Source: JANXMY01 sp964251675 (GTDB lineage: Bacteria > Armatimonadota > Armatimonadia > Armatimonadales > Capsulimonadaceae). Taken from it: a stretch of DNA of 64,000 nt. Under the pieces are notes generated by a model. The model saw only the letters and a list, made by a program, of their open reading frames with translations, searched no databases and had not been told where the DNA came from. The stretch lies in contig CAXUKS010000007.1 of the NCBI GenBank assembly GCA_964251675.1, positions 81,015 through 145,014 on the forward strand, in the 5' to 3' direction. This document shows positions 15,718 through 22,947 of this stretch, one piece after another; position 1 is the stretch's first letter, and each line of letters starts with the position of its first letter. The position numbers and the translations under genes are program-made.

Positions 15718-16412
15718 TGGCCGACTATCTGCATCATTTGTTTAACCCGATCCTGCTGTTTGGCGCTCTGGGCACAGTAGCAATTCTGTCACTGGTGTTT
15801 AAAGAAAACCGGATGTACCGGCTGTTTGAGCATATTTTCCTGGGGCTGGCCCTGGGGTATGATCTGGAAACCACCTGGACGCTCGTACTGCGGCCCAACT
15901 TCTGGGATCCGCTGACTGCCGGGGGACAGTGGGCCTGGATCATGGCCGTGCCCGTCGGCCTCATGTTCTACGGCGTTTACACCCAGCGGTTTGAGTGGAT
16001 GAGCCGCCTGATCTTCGGAGTCTTCTTCGGGCTGGCCGCCGGAACTGTATTTCAGGATTTTGCCGGGCGGTTTATGCCACAGGTCACGAAATCGTTCTCG
16101 CCGTCCAAGTCACTCGTGCCTCCCCCACCCGTGTCGGGCGATGCGTACTCGTTCCTGCATCAGATGTCGTTTGTGCTGAACAACGCGCTCTTTCTGGCGA
16201 TTGTCGTGGCTGTGCTGGTCTATTTCCTGTTTGCGTTTGAGCAAAAAAACAAAGCCGTCCTGGGGACGGCTCAGTTCGGGCGCTGGGTATTGATGTTCTC
16301 ATTCGGCGCGATCTTTGGGTCAACCATTATGACCCGCATGGCTCTGCTGATTGACCGGATGTATTTTATCTTTCACGACTGGCTGCAGATCGTGAGAAGC
16401 ACGACAGGCTAG
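15717..16412 (+). CDS. Multi-helix membrane protein, last gene of the DUF6754 operon
   Basis: This 231-residue protein is unrecognised and has about six transmembrane helices (for example PILLFGALGTVAILSLVF, LIFGVFFGLAAGTVF, ALFLAIVVAVLVYFLFAF). A hydrophilic, proline-rich loop (SPSKSLVPPPPVSG) lies in the middle. It starts on the last base of the preceding stop codon (TAATG), so the two are tightly coupled. Its stop codon overlaps the stop of the convergent zinc-ribbon gene, and there is no hairpin between them. Confidence 0.7.
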   Translation: MADYLHHLFNPILLFGALGTVAILSLVFKENRMYRLFEHIFLGLALGYDLETTWTLVLRPNFWDPLTAGGQWAWIMAVPVGLMFYGVYTQRFEWMSRLIFGVFFGLAAGTVFQDFAGRFMPQVTKSFSPSKSLVPPPPVSGDAYSFLHQMSFVLNNALFLAIVVAVLVYFLFAFEQKNKAVLGTAQFGRWVLMFSFGAIFGSTIMTRMALLIDRMYFIFHDWLQIVRSTTG

Positions 16413-16798
16413 ACGCCCAGGCCGTCGGGGCGAGATGCAGGCCGTGAGCGCAGACGGGCATCGCGCTGAGCCATCCGCAGGTCCCGTGCTGTCTGAAAAT
16501 TAGTCCAGGCTGTCCGGCACCTGGCTTTCAGCGTCCCCCACCCAGACACCGGGCAGGGCGCTCCCCGGTCGTCCAGAGCAGGCAGGCGGCGGGAGGTAAT
16601 GTGTTCTAGTCGCACTTCCTCAAACTGACTCTCCAGCCGCTGCCAGGCCATCGCTCGCAGTGGCAGATCTTCCAGAAATGCCCCGTGCCAGCGGCAGGTC
16701 CAGCACTCGCCGTTGTTTTTGTGGTTCAGCGCACCGCACAAAGCGCAGAGCTTTACGCTGTCCAGAGTCAGTTTTTTTTGTAACGTTCGCGTCTTCAA
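16409..16798 (-). CDS. Small zinc-ribbon protein, unknown function
   Basis: This 129-residue protein carries a treble-clef or zinc-ribbon knuckle pair: C18-x2-C21 (CALC) and C32-x2-C35 (CWTC) with a short spacer. The rest is charged and arginine-rich, without membrane segments, and could bind nucleic acid. It starts with TTG at 16798, supported by AGAAGGA about 9 nt upstream. Codons 8-9 lie in a run of eight A residues, a potential slippage site. The gene converges on the DUF6754 operon and overlaps its end by 4 nt. Confidence 0.6.
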   Translation of the reverse strand: MKTRTLQKKLTLDSVKLCALCGALNHKNNGECWTCRWHGAFLEDLPLRAMAWQRLESQFEEVRLEHITSRRLPALDDRGAPCPVSGWGTLKARCRTAWTNFQTARDLRMAQRDARLRSRPASRPDGLGV

Positions 16799-16928
16799 AT
16801 CCGTAGTCCTTCTAGGGCATGAGTGTTGGTGTGTCTATACCCTGTTTCCAACAAACACTTGCACTCCGTTTGCTGCTCTTATTATTGCCGGTCTGCGGTT
16901 GTTTCTCTAGGTTCAGGCAGGCCAGAAC

Positions 16929-16958
16929 TTGACTTTTTTGGCCCCGGCGAAGTATACT
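16929..16958 (+). promoter_or_regulatory. Promoter of the ffh operon with a very short leader
   Basis: TTGACT (16929-16934) and TATACT (16953-16958) are 18 bp apart. The predicted transcription start near 16965 leaves only about 6 nt before the ATG at 16971, too short for a normal Shine-Dalgarno. Confidence 0.75.
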
Positions 16959-16970
16959 CCGTAGTCTCCT

Positions 16971-18386
16971 ATGTTTGAAAGCCTCGCAGATAAACTACAG
17001 AACGTCTTCGGAAAGCTCCGGGCCAAAGGGGCGCTGACCGAAGCGGATGTCGCCGAGGCCATGCGCGAGGTGCGCCTGGGCCTGCTGGAAGCCGACGTCA
17101 ACTTCAAAGTCGTCAAAGATTTTGTCGCCCGCATCCGGGACCGCGCTGTCGGCGTGGATATTCTGGAAGGGCTGCACCCGGCCCAGCAGGTCATTAAAAT
17201 CGTGGACGAGGAGCTGACTGCGCTTCTCGGCGGCGAGCAGGCCCCGCTGGTTTTTTCGCCTCGCCCGCCCACGGTGATCATGCTGTGCGGCTTGCAGGGG
17301 GCGGGTAAAACGACCCACGCTGGAAAGCTGTCGCAGTGGCTGCGAAAGCAGGGCAAGAACCCGATGCTGGTAGCCGCCGACATCTACCGCCCGGCAGCGA
17401 TCAAGCAGCTTCAAATCGTGGGCGAGCAGGTCAAGACGCCGGTGTTCACCCTGCCAAACGCCAAGCCCGAGCAGATCGCCCGTGAAGGCGTCGCCGAAGC
17501 GGACCGCAAAGGGCACGACGTTGTTATTTTAGACACCGCCGGGCGTCTCCAAATTGACGAAGCTTTGATGCAGGAGCTAAAGCGCATTAAAGCCACAGTC
17601 AGCCCGCAGGAAATCCTGCTGGTGGTGGATGCGATGACCGGGCAGGAAGCGGTCAATGTCGCGCAGGGCTTCAACGATGCCCTGGACGTGACCGGCTTTA
17701 TTCTGACCAAGCTCGACGGTGATACACGCGGCGGGGCGGCTCTTTCTATCAAGAGCGTCGCGGGCCGTCCCATCAAGTTCGTCGGCGTCGGCGAGAAGAT
17801 GGATGCGCTCGAAGTCTTTTACCCGGACCGGATGGCCTCACGCATTCTGGGCATGGGCGATGTGCTGACGCTGATTGAGCGGGCCGAACAGGCGCTTGAT
17901 CAGAAGCAGGCCGAAGAATTAGAGAAAAAGCTTCGGGCCAACAAATTTGACTTTGAAGATTACCTCAATCAGATGCGTCAAATGCGGAAGATGGGACCCA
18001 TTGGCGATATTCTGAAGATGATCCCCGGTCTCGGCGGCGCGGCGGCGCTCAAAGACATCAACATTGACGAAAAGCATCTGGCGCATATTGAGGCCATGAT
18101 TTTGTCGATGACGACTGGGGAACGGCGCGATCCGAGCATTATCAACGGGAGCCGGCGGCGGCGTATTGCGAACGGCAGCGGGCGCACCATCCAGGATGTC
18201 AACCGGCTGCTGACACAGTTCGAGCAGATGAAAAAAATGATGCGCGGACTGACCAATATGCAGCCCGGCGCGATGCCGTCACTGGCTGGCATGGGCGGCA
18301 AGCACGCGGGCAGCAACAAAAATTCCGCCAGCAAAAACAAGAAAAAACAGCCGTCGAGCTTCAAGCTTCCGTTTGGACGCCGATAA
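16971..18386 (+). CDS. ffh: Signal recognition particle protein Ffh
   Basis: Ffh binds signal peptides of nascent membrane proteins and 4.5S RNA and delivers ribosomes to FtsY. The 471 residues show the N domain, then the G domain with P-loop GLQGAGKTTHAGKL (from residue 108), DTAGRLQIDEALMQ and TKLDGDTRGGAAL. The methionine-rich M domain has the RNA-binding GSRRRRIANGSGRT helix. A lysine/serine-rich tail (SNKNSASKNKKKQ) ends the protein. It leads the conserved ffh-rpsP-khpA-rimM-trmD-rplS cluster. Confidence 0.97.
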   Translation: MFESLADKLQNVFGKLRAKGALTEADVAEAMREVRLGLLEADVNFKVVKDFVARIRDRAVGVDILEGLHPAQQVIKIVDEELTALLGGEQAPLVFSPRPPTVIMLCGLQGAGKTTHAGKLSQWLRKQGKNPMLVAADIYRPAAIKQLQIVGEQVKTPVFTLPNAKPEQIAREGVAEADRKGHDVVILDTAGRLQIDEALMQELKRIKATVSPQEILLVVDAMTGQEAVNVAQGFNDALDVTGFILTKLDGDTRGGAALSIKSVAGRPIKFVGVGEKMDALEVFYPDRMASRILGMGDVLTLIERAEQALDQKQAEELEKKLRANKFDFEDYLNQMRQMRKMGPIGDILKMIPGLGGAAALKDINIDEKHLAHIEAMILSMTTGERRDPSIINGSRRRRIANGSGRTIQDVNRLLTQFEQMKKMMRGLTNMQPGAMPSLAGMGGKHAGSNKNSASKNKKKQPSSFKLPFGRR

Positions 18387-18422
18387 TCACAACCCAATAA
18401 CCTACTGAAGAAAAGAGCAACT

Positions 18423-18713
18423 ATGTCCGTTAAGATCCGTCTGCGCCGTATGGGCGCAAAAAAGCGTCCGTTCTACCGCCTTGTTGTCGCCGACAGCCGC
18501 CGCGCCCGTGATGGCCGCTTCATTGAGACCCTGGGCTACTACAACCCCTGCGTCGAGCCTGCTGAGCTGAAAATCGACGACGCACGCGCCACTTACTGGC
18601 TCGGCTGCGGCGCACAGCCCACTGAAACCGCGCAGGCATTGCTGAAACAGCAGGGCGTATACGAACAGATGGCCGCCGCGAAGGCTGGCACTCCTGCGGA
18701 AGCCGCCGTTTAA
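18423..18713 (+). CDS. rpsP: 30S ribosomal protein S16
   Basis: A protein of the small ribosomal subunit, needed for 30S assembly. The 96-residue sequence has the typical start VKIRLRRMGAKKRPFYRLVV, followed by ADSRRARDGRFIETLGYYNP and ATYWLGCGAQPTETAQALLK. It follows ffh by 36 nt in the usual order ffh-rpsP. The length agrees with bacterial S16 (about 80-95). Confidence 0.97.
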   Translation: MSVKIRLRRMGAKKRPFYRLVVADSRRARDGRFIETLGYYNPCVEPAELKIDDARATYWLGCGAQPTETAQALLKQQGVYEQMAAAKAGTPAEAAV

Positions 18714-18764
18714 GCGGAACGCAGCACACTGGCCGGGATAAGCCAGATAAAACAAAGTGTAAGA

Positions 18765-18822
18765 CTTTCGCCGGTTGTGCGCCCGAATTATCTCAAAGGG
18801 ACGCTCCGCAAGGCGGCGAAAG
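18765..18822. repeat. 9-bp inverted repeat in the rpsP-khpA gap
   Basis: CTTTCGCCG at 18765-18773 is the reverse complement of CGGCGAAAG at 18814-18822, closing a 40-nt loop in the 128-nt gap between rpsP and khpA. There is no T-tract. It may shape the leader of khpA; no known RNA family is recognised. Confidence 0.35.
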
Positions 18823-18841
18823 AGAATGAAGGGTCGTTTTT

Positions 18842-19072
18842 TTGAAACCCATGATCGAGTATCTCGTGAAAGAACTTGTAGACGAACCGGATGAGGTGAC
18901 CGTCACCGAAATCCCCGGCGATGACACTACCACCTATGAAGTCCATGTCGCCCCAAGCGACCTCGGCAAAGTCATCGGCAAGCAGGGACGCATTGCCAAT
19001 GCACTCAGAACCGTCACAAAGGCGGTGGCGATGAAAGATAAAAAAAAGGTCTACGTCGAAATCGTAGCCTAG
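18842..19072 (+). CDS. khpA: KH-domain RNA-binding protein KhpA
   Basis: This small cytoplasmic KH-domain protein is known in Firmicutes as a partner of KhpB that influences division and translation through RNA binding. The 76 residues cover one KH domain with the GxxG loop in GKVIGKQGRIANALR. The TTG start gives the family-like N-terminus MKPMIEYLVKELVDEPDEV and has AAGGG about 9 nt upstream; ATG 18851 is a possible alternative. Its position between rpsP and rimM is the standard one. Confidence 0.9.
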   Translation: MKPMIEYLVKELVDEPDEVTVTEIPGDDTTTYEVHVAPSDLGKVIGKQGRIANALRTVTKAVAMKDKKKVYVEIVA

Positions 19073-19078
19073 TTTCCT

Positions 19079-19669
19079 ATGTCTGACACCACTACTCTCT
19101 CTGAAATGATAGACGATTACACCGTTCTGGCGGCAGACCTCGCCGGGGCGCACGGCGTCAGCGGCAGCCTGCGGATGCGCCTGGTCGGCGCGTCCAAGCC
19201 CGGCGAAGACACCGGCGAGGACAACGCCGCCGCACGGTCCCTGAAACCGGGGCGCAAAGTGCGCCTGCGCCGCGACTCGGACGGCTTTGAAACCGAGTTG
19301 ACGCTGGCGGCCCTGCGCCGTCAGCCGAAAGGCGTCTGGATTGGCCGCTTCAAAGAAGTCACCGACCGCACCGGGGCTGAGGGCCTGCAAGGGTGCGCGG
19401 TTTATATCAAAGAAGGCGAGCGTGCGCCGCTGCCCGACGGCGAGTTTTATGTGGATCAGATTCTGGGCTTCCCCGTCACCGGCGACACGGGACGCTCCTT
19501 CGGCGTGCTTTCGGATGTTTTGACGACGCCCGCGCACGATGTCTACGTGACCGACCAAGGCGCGATGATCCCCGCCGCCGGGGACTTCATTCTCGGTGTG
19601 GATTTAGACGCCAAAACGATCACCGTGCGCGATGTACCGGGCCTGTTCCCGGCTGATGCGCCCGAGTGA
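19079..19669 (+). CDS. rimM: Ribosome maturation factor RimM
   Basis: RimM assists maturation of the 30S head by binding S19 and 16S rRNA. The 196-residue protein has the N-terminal beta-barrel (VLAADLAGAHGVSGSLRMRL, GRKVRLRR) and the PRC-barrel half (DGEFYVDQILGFPVTGDTGR, MIPAAGDFILGVDLDAKTI). It is slightly longer than average because of an acidic insert (GEDTGEDNAA). It lies 6 nt after khpA and its TGA overlaps the GTG start of trmD. Confidence 0.93.
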   Translation: MSDTTTLSEMIDDYTVLAADLAGAHGVSGSLRMRLVGASKPGEDTGEDNAAARSLKPGRKVRLRRDSDGFETELTLAALRRQPKGVWIGRFKEVTDRTGAEGLQGCAVYIKEGERAPLPDGEFYVDQILGFPVTGDTGRSFGVLSDVLTTPAHDVYVTDQGAMIPAAGDFILGVDLDAKTITVRDVPGLFPADAPE

Positions 19670-20463
19670 TACGAATAGATGTCATCACGATCTTTCCAGA
19701 CATGGTCCAGGGCATGCTGGAATACAGCATTTTGAAGCGGGCGCGGGACGCCGGGCGGCTGGACGTGCGCGTTCACGACCTGCGTGACTGGGCGCCTGGC
19801 GTGCATCGCTCTACCGACGAGGCGCCGTATGGCGGCGGTGCGGGAATGGTCATGCGGCCTGGCCCGCTTTTTGATGCCGTGGAAAGCCTGTCGCCCACTC
19901 CGGAAACGCGGGTGGCCCTGCTGACGCCGCAGGGGAAGACGTTCACGCAGGCCAAAGCGCAGGAGCTGGCTGCCTGCAAGCATCTGGTGCTGCTCTGCGG
20001 GCACTATGAAGGCTTTGATGAGCGGGTCCGGCAGCATCTCGCCACCGAGGAAATCTCAGTCGGCGATTATGTGCTGACCGGCGGTGAGCTGCCTGCCCTG
20101 ATTGTGATTGACGCTGTGGCCCGTCTTCAGCCGGGGACGCTCGGCAACAGCGAAAGCGCGGAAGATGACACGTTTTCCGAGGGCCTCTTGGAATACCCGC
20201 ACTACACGCGCCCTGCCGACTTTCGCGGCTGGGCCGTGCCCGATGTTCTGCTCTCCGGCCACCATGCCGAGATCGCCAAGTGGCGACGCAAGGAGCAGTT
20301 CCGCCGCACGCAGTCGCGTCGGCCCGACCTCTGGGCGGAATTTGTCCCGTCCAAGTCCGACCTCAAGCTGCTGACGCAGCTTCGAGACGAACACCCGCCG
20401 CTCCCCGAGGGGGACGGCGCTCAGGAGACCCTGCCCGATGCATCCGTTAATTCAGGAGATTGA
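19666..20463 (+). CDS. trmD: tRNA (guanine-N1)-methyltransferase TrmD
   Basis: TrmD makes m1G37 next to the anticodon of tRNAs reading CNN codons, preventing +1 frameshifts. The 265-residue protein has RIDVITIFPDMVQGMLEYSI, HRSTDEAPYGGGAGMVM, the trefoil-knot SAM site LLCGHYEGFDERV and SVGDYVLTGGELPALIVID. The GTG start overlaps the rimM stop (GTGA), so translation is coupled. The C-terminus overlaps rplS by 26 nt. Confidence 0.96.
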   Translation: MIRIDVITIFPDMVQGMLEYSILKRARDAGRLDVRVHDLRDWAPGVHRSTDEAPYGGGAGMVMRPGPLFDAVESLSPTPETRVALLTPQGKTFTQAKAQELAACKHLVLLCGHYEGFDERVRQHLATEEISVGDYVLTGGELPALIVIDAVARLQPGTLGNSESAEDDTFSEGLLEYPHYTRPADFRGWAVPDVLLSGHHAEIAKWRRKEQFRRTQSRRPDLWAEFVPSKSDLKLLTQLRDEHPPLPEGDGAQETLPDASVNSGD

Positions 20464-20794
20464 GAAAGCCCAGCGTAAGGAGTCCGTGCCGGACTTCGGA
20501 CCGGGCGACACCGTGCGCGTTCATGTCAAAGTTGTGGAAGGCGGCAAAGAGCGCATCCAGATTTTTGAGGGAACCGTCATTTTCCGCAAAGAGGGCCTGT
20601 CCCGCTCGGCGTTCCTGGTTCGCAAGATCAGCAACGGCTACGGCGTGGAGCGAACCTTCCTGATTCATTCCCCCCGTATTGACAAGATTGAAGTGACCCG
20701 TCGTGGCCTGGTGCGCCGCGCCAAGCTGTTCTACCTCCGCAAGAAGGTGGGCAAGGCCGCTCGTATCAAGGAAAAGCGGAACTTCTCTTCGTAG
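20438..20794 (+). CDS. rplS: 50S ribosomal protein L19
   Basis: L19 sits at the interface of the ribosomal subunits. The 118 residues are typical: FGPGDTVRVHVKVVEGGKER, IQIFEGTVIFRKEG, GVERTFLIHSPRIDKIEV, RRGLVRRAKLFYLR. The ATG lies inside the 3' end of trmD with GGAG 9 nt upstream, the usual trmD-rplS pairing but with an unusually long 26-nt overlap. A terminator follows 16 nt after the stop. Confidence 0.97.
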   Translation: MHPLIQEIEKAQRKESVPDFGPGDTVRVHVKVVEGGKERIQIFEGTVIFRKEGLSRSAFLVRKISNGYGVERTFLIHSPRIDKIEVTRRGLVRRAKLFYLRKKVGKAARIKEKRNFSS

Positions 20795-20809
20795 ACTCCG
20801 CGTAAACAA

Positions 20810-20842
20810 GTCGCCGGGCCATCCCCGGCGGCTTTCTTTTTT
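20810..20842 (+). terminator. Intrinsic terminator after rplS
   Basis: A GC-rich stem built on GCCGGG (20813-20818) and CCCGGC (20824-20829), extended by flanking pairs, is followed by TTTCTTTTTT. It should separate the ffh-rplS transcript from lepB. Confidence 0.85.
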
Positions 20843-20870
20843 GACTGCCATTTCTTTTCCAGGTAACTCT

Positions 20871-21881
20871 ATGCCCCCTGAAGCCTCCGCGTCGCCCGGT
20901 CTGACGGAAACGCTTGCCAACCTTAACATCTTCTACATTCTGGCGATTGTCACGGTTCTGACCGTGCTGCGTCTGGCGCTGGTGGGGGTCAAGAACCCGA
21001 CGGCCCGTTCCGTCGCCGAGATTTTTGAGTCGGGCATGATCGCCGTCGCACTGGTATTTCTGATTATCCGGCCCTTTATCTTGCAGGCGTTCTATATCCC
21101 CTCCCCCTCTATGGAGCCGACGCTGCTGGGCAAAAACAACTCCGGAGACCGGATTTTAGTCAACAAATTTGAGTATCGGACGGGCACGCCGCATCGGGAT
21201 GACGTTGTTGTTTTTCGCGCCCCGCCTGCCGCCACGCAGCCAGACCTGCCCGATGATTCCGAGTTTATCAAACGGCTGATCGCCATGCCCGGCGACCGGC
21301 TGGAAATCCACAGCGGCTATATGATGGTCGGCGGCAAGCGGATCAATCACCCGGAGCTTCGCCGAGAGCTGGCAAAAGCGGGCGTGTTCGGCCCGGAAGC
21401 GCAGTCCTTCGGCGATGTCGATCAGGCCGACCATCACGCCAAATACGTTCCCGAGGGCGTCATGGCCGATACGCGACTGGTCACCACAACGGAGCTTGCC
21501 AAAATCTTTACCGGCATGGACTCCTCTTCTGTTTCCGTGCATCCCGGCATTGTGATTTTGAACGGCACTCCCCTGAAGGAGCCGTTTATTGCCGAAGACC
21601 CCGACTACGATCTGAAAATCTACAACGGCGAGTCTCTGAAGCACGATTACGGCGATATGGAAGGCTGGAGCCTGGATGGTCAGGGTATCCCGCAGGGGCG
21701 TTTCAATGCGCTTTGGGCAGGTGCCACCCAGCCGCTGCCCGCCGCCCGGTACATGATGATGGGGGACAACCGCAACGACAGCAAGGACAGCACCGTCTGG
21801 GGGCCGCTGGAAGCCGACCGCGTGGTGGGCCGCGCCCAGTTCATTTTCTGGCCTCTGCCCCGCCTCGGAGCCATCCGCTGA
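20871..21881 (+). CDS. lepB: Signal peptidase I
   Basis: Membrane-bound protease that removes signal peptides from exported proteins. Two hydrophobic segments (about residues 20-37 and 57-72) precede box B with catalytic serine 80 (IPSPSMEPTL). The catalytic lysine is K134 in FIKRLIAMPGDRL, and box E is MMGDNRNDSKDSTVWGPL. At 336 residues it is longer than minimal enzymes because of a roughly 100-residue insert between boxes D and E. ATG 20871 is the start with AGG 7 nt upstream. The longer open frame reads back through rplS and is not real. Confidence 0.94.
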   Translation: MPPEASASPGLTETLANLNIFYILAIVTVLTVLRLALVGVKNPTARSVAEIFESGMIAVALVFLIIRPFILQAFYIPSPSMEPTLLGKNNSGDRILVNKFEYRTGTPHRDDVVVFRAPPAATQPDLPDDSEFIKRLIAMPGDRLEIHSGYMMVGGKRINHPELRRELAKAGVFGPEAQSFGDVDQADHHAKYVPEGVMADTRLVTTTELAKIFTGMDSSSVSVHPGIVILNGTPLKEPFIAEDPDYDLKIYNGESLKHDYGDMEGWSLDGQGIPQGRFNALWAGATQPLPAARYMMMGDNRNDSKDSTVWGPLEADRVVGRAQFIFWPLPRLGAIR

Positions 21882-22505
21882 ATGCCTCTGTGGACCTATG
21901 AGCGCGAAGCCTGGGCGGCAGGTTACACCACCGTTGCAGGCATCGATGAAGTTGGTCGCGGCCCGCTGGCTGGTCCCGTGATGGCCGCCTGCGTGGTCCT
22001 GCCCCCGGATTTTGATTTAGACGGCATTCGGAACTCCAAAAAAATGACCGAGCGGCAGCGGGAGCGGGCCGAAGTCCGCATCCGCGCCGAAGCGGTTTCC
22101 GTGGGCCTCGGCCTCATCGAAGCCGACGAAATCGACCGCATCAACATCCTGCGGGCCACTCATGCCGCCATGCGTCAGGCATACGCCCAGATTGCCCTTC
22201 ATGGATTGGCGGCCCCGGACTGCGTGCTGATTGACGGCCTGCCCGTCCGCGATTTCCCCGGCCCGGCCCAAAAAGCCATCGTGCAGGGCGACTCGCATTC
22301 GGTGTCTATCGCCGCCGCCTCCATTGTCGCCAAAGTCGCCCGCGACCGTTTGATGGTCGCCTACCACGAACTCTATCCCGAATACGGCTTTGCCGGCCAC
22401 AAAGGCTACGGCGCGGCCAAGCACCTCGCCGCGCTGCGCGAGCATGGCCCCTGCCCCATTCACCGCCGCTCCTTCGCACCGGTGGCAGCCTCAGTGCGGG
22501 GATAA
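21882..22505 (+). CDS. rnhB: Ribonuclease HII
   Basis: RNase HII removes ribonucleotides from DNA and RNA in RNA-DNA hybrids. The 207-residue protein shows GIDEVGRGPLAGPVMAACVV with the first catalytic D-E pair, DCVLIDGLPV with the next acidic residue, and HSVSIAAASIVAKVARDRLM. The start codon follows the lepB stop directly (TGAATG), so they are co-translated. The lepB-rnhB-yraN order is widely conserved. Confidence 0.96.
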   Translation: MPLWTYEREAWAAGYTTVAGIDEVGRGPLAGPVMAACVVLPPDFDLDGIRNSKKMTERQRERAEVRIRAEAVSVGLGLIEADEIDRINILRATHAAMRQAYAQIALHGLAAPDCVLIDGLPVRDFPGPAQKAIVQGDSHSVSIAAASIVAKVARDRLMVAYHELYPEYGFAGHKGYGAAKHLAALREHGPCPIHRRSFAPVAASVRG

Positions 22506-22511
22506 GACCCG

Positions 22512-22904
22512 ATGAACAACAAAGAAGCGGGTGCGGTCGGCGAAGCGGAAACGGTTGCCTATTTGGAAGCGCAGGGCTACCGGGTCGTGGATGTCAATGT
22601 CCGGCCTGAAGGCGGGCGGGCGCGGGGCGAGATTGACGTCATTGCCTGGGATGGCTCGTTTCTGGTGTTCTGCGAGGTCAAGACCCGCCGCACGGCCCAC
22701 GGAGCGCAGGGAACGCCTGCCGAAGCGATTGACGCCCGCAAGCAGGAACAGCTCACGCGGCTGGCTTTTGCCTATCTCGCCAAACACAACTTAGACGACG
22801 TCGACTGCCGCTTTGATGTGGTGGAAGTTGTTCACGCCCCGCCCCGTCCGCCCCGCTTTCGGCTGCTGCGCGATGCATTCGCGGCCACGGAAATCTCCGA
22901 CTAA
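22512..22904 (+). CDS. UPF0102 (YraN-like) endonuclease-fold protein
   Basis: This 130-residue protein is of the UPF0102/YraN family, which has a restriction-endonuclease-like fold and no firmly assigned function. It has GAVGEAETVAYLEAQGYRVVD, then the nuclease-like core GEIDVIAWDGSFLVFCEVKTR (D and ExK) and a basic IDARKQEQLTRLAFAYL helix. It lies 6 nt after rnhB, its usual neighbour. The C-terminal tail (VVHAPPRPPRFRLLRDAF) is typical. Confidence 0.9.
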   Translation: MNNKEAGAVGEAETVAYLEAQGYRVVDVNVRPEGGRARGEIDVIAWDGSFLVFCEVKTRRTAHGAQGTPAEAIDARKQEQLTRLAFAYLAKHNLDDVDCRFDVVEVVHAPPRPPRFRLLRDAFAATEISD

Positions 22905-22911
22905 GTTTTCA

Positions 22912-22941
22912 TTGACGCCATACAGCGTTATATGATAAAAT
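22912..22941 (+). promoter_or_regulatory. Leaderless promoter of aroA
   Basis: TTGACG (22912-22917) and TAAAAT (22936-22941) are 18 bp apart, and the ATG at 22948 starts 6 nt after the -10, exactly where transcription should begin. No Shine-Dalgarno is present. Confidence 0.78.
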
Positions 22942-22947
22942 GGCGGC

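Noticed and set aside
16799..16928. Possible 4.5S RNA gene next to ffh
   Set aside because: The gap lacks the conserved apical GGAAG/AGCAGC loop of SRP RNA.
20703..20870. N-terminal extension of lepB
   Set aside because: It runs through rplS in another frame and across a terminator; ATG 20871 fits signal peptidase length and topology.
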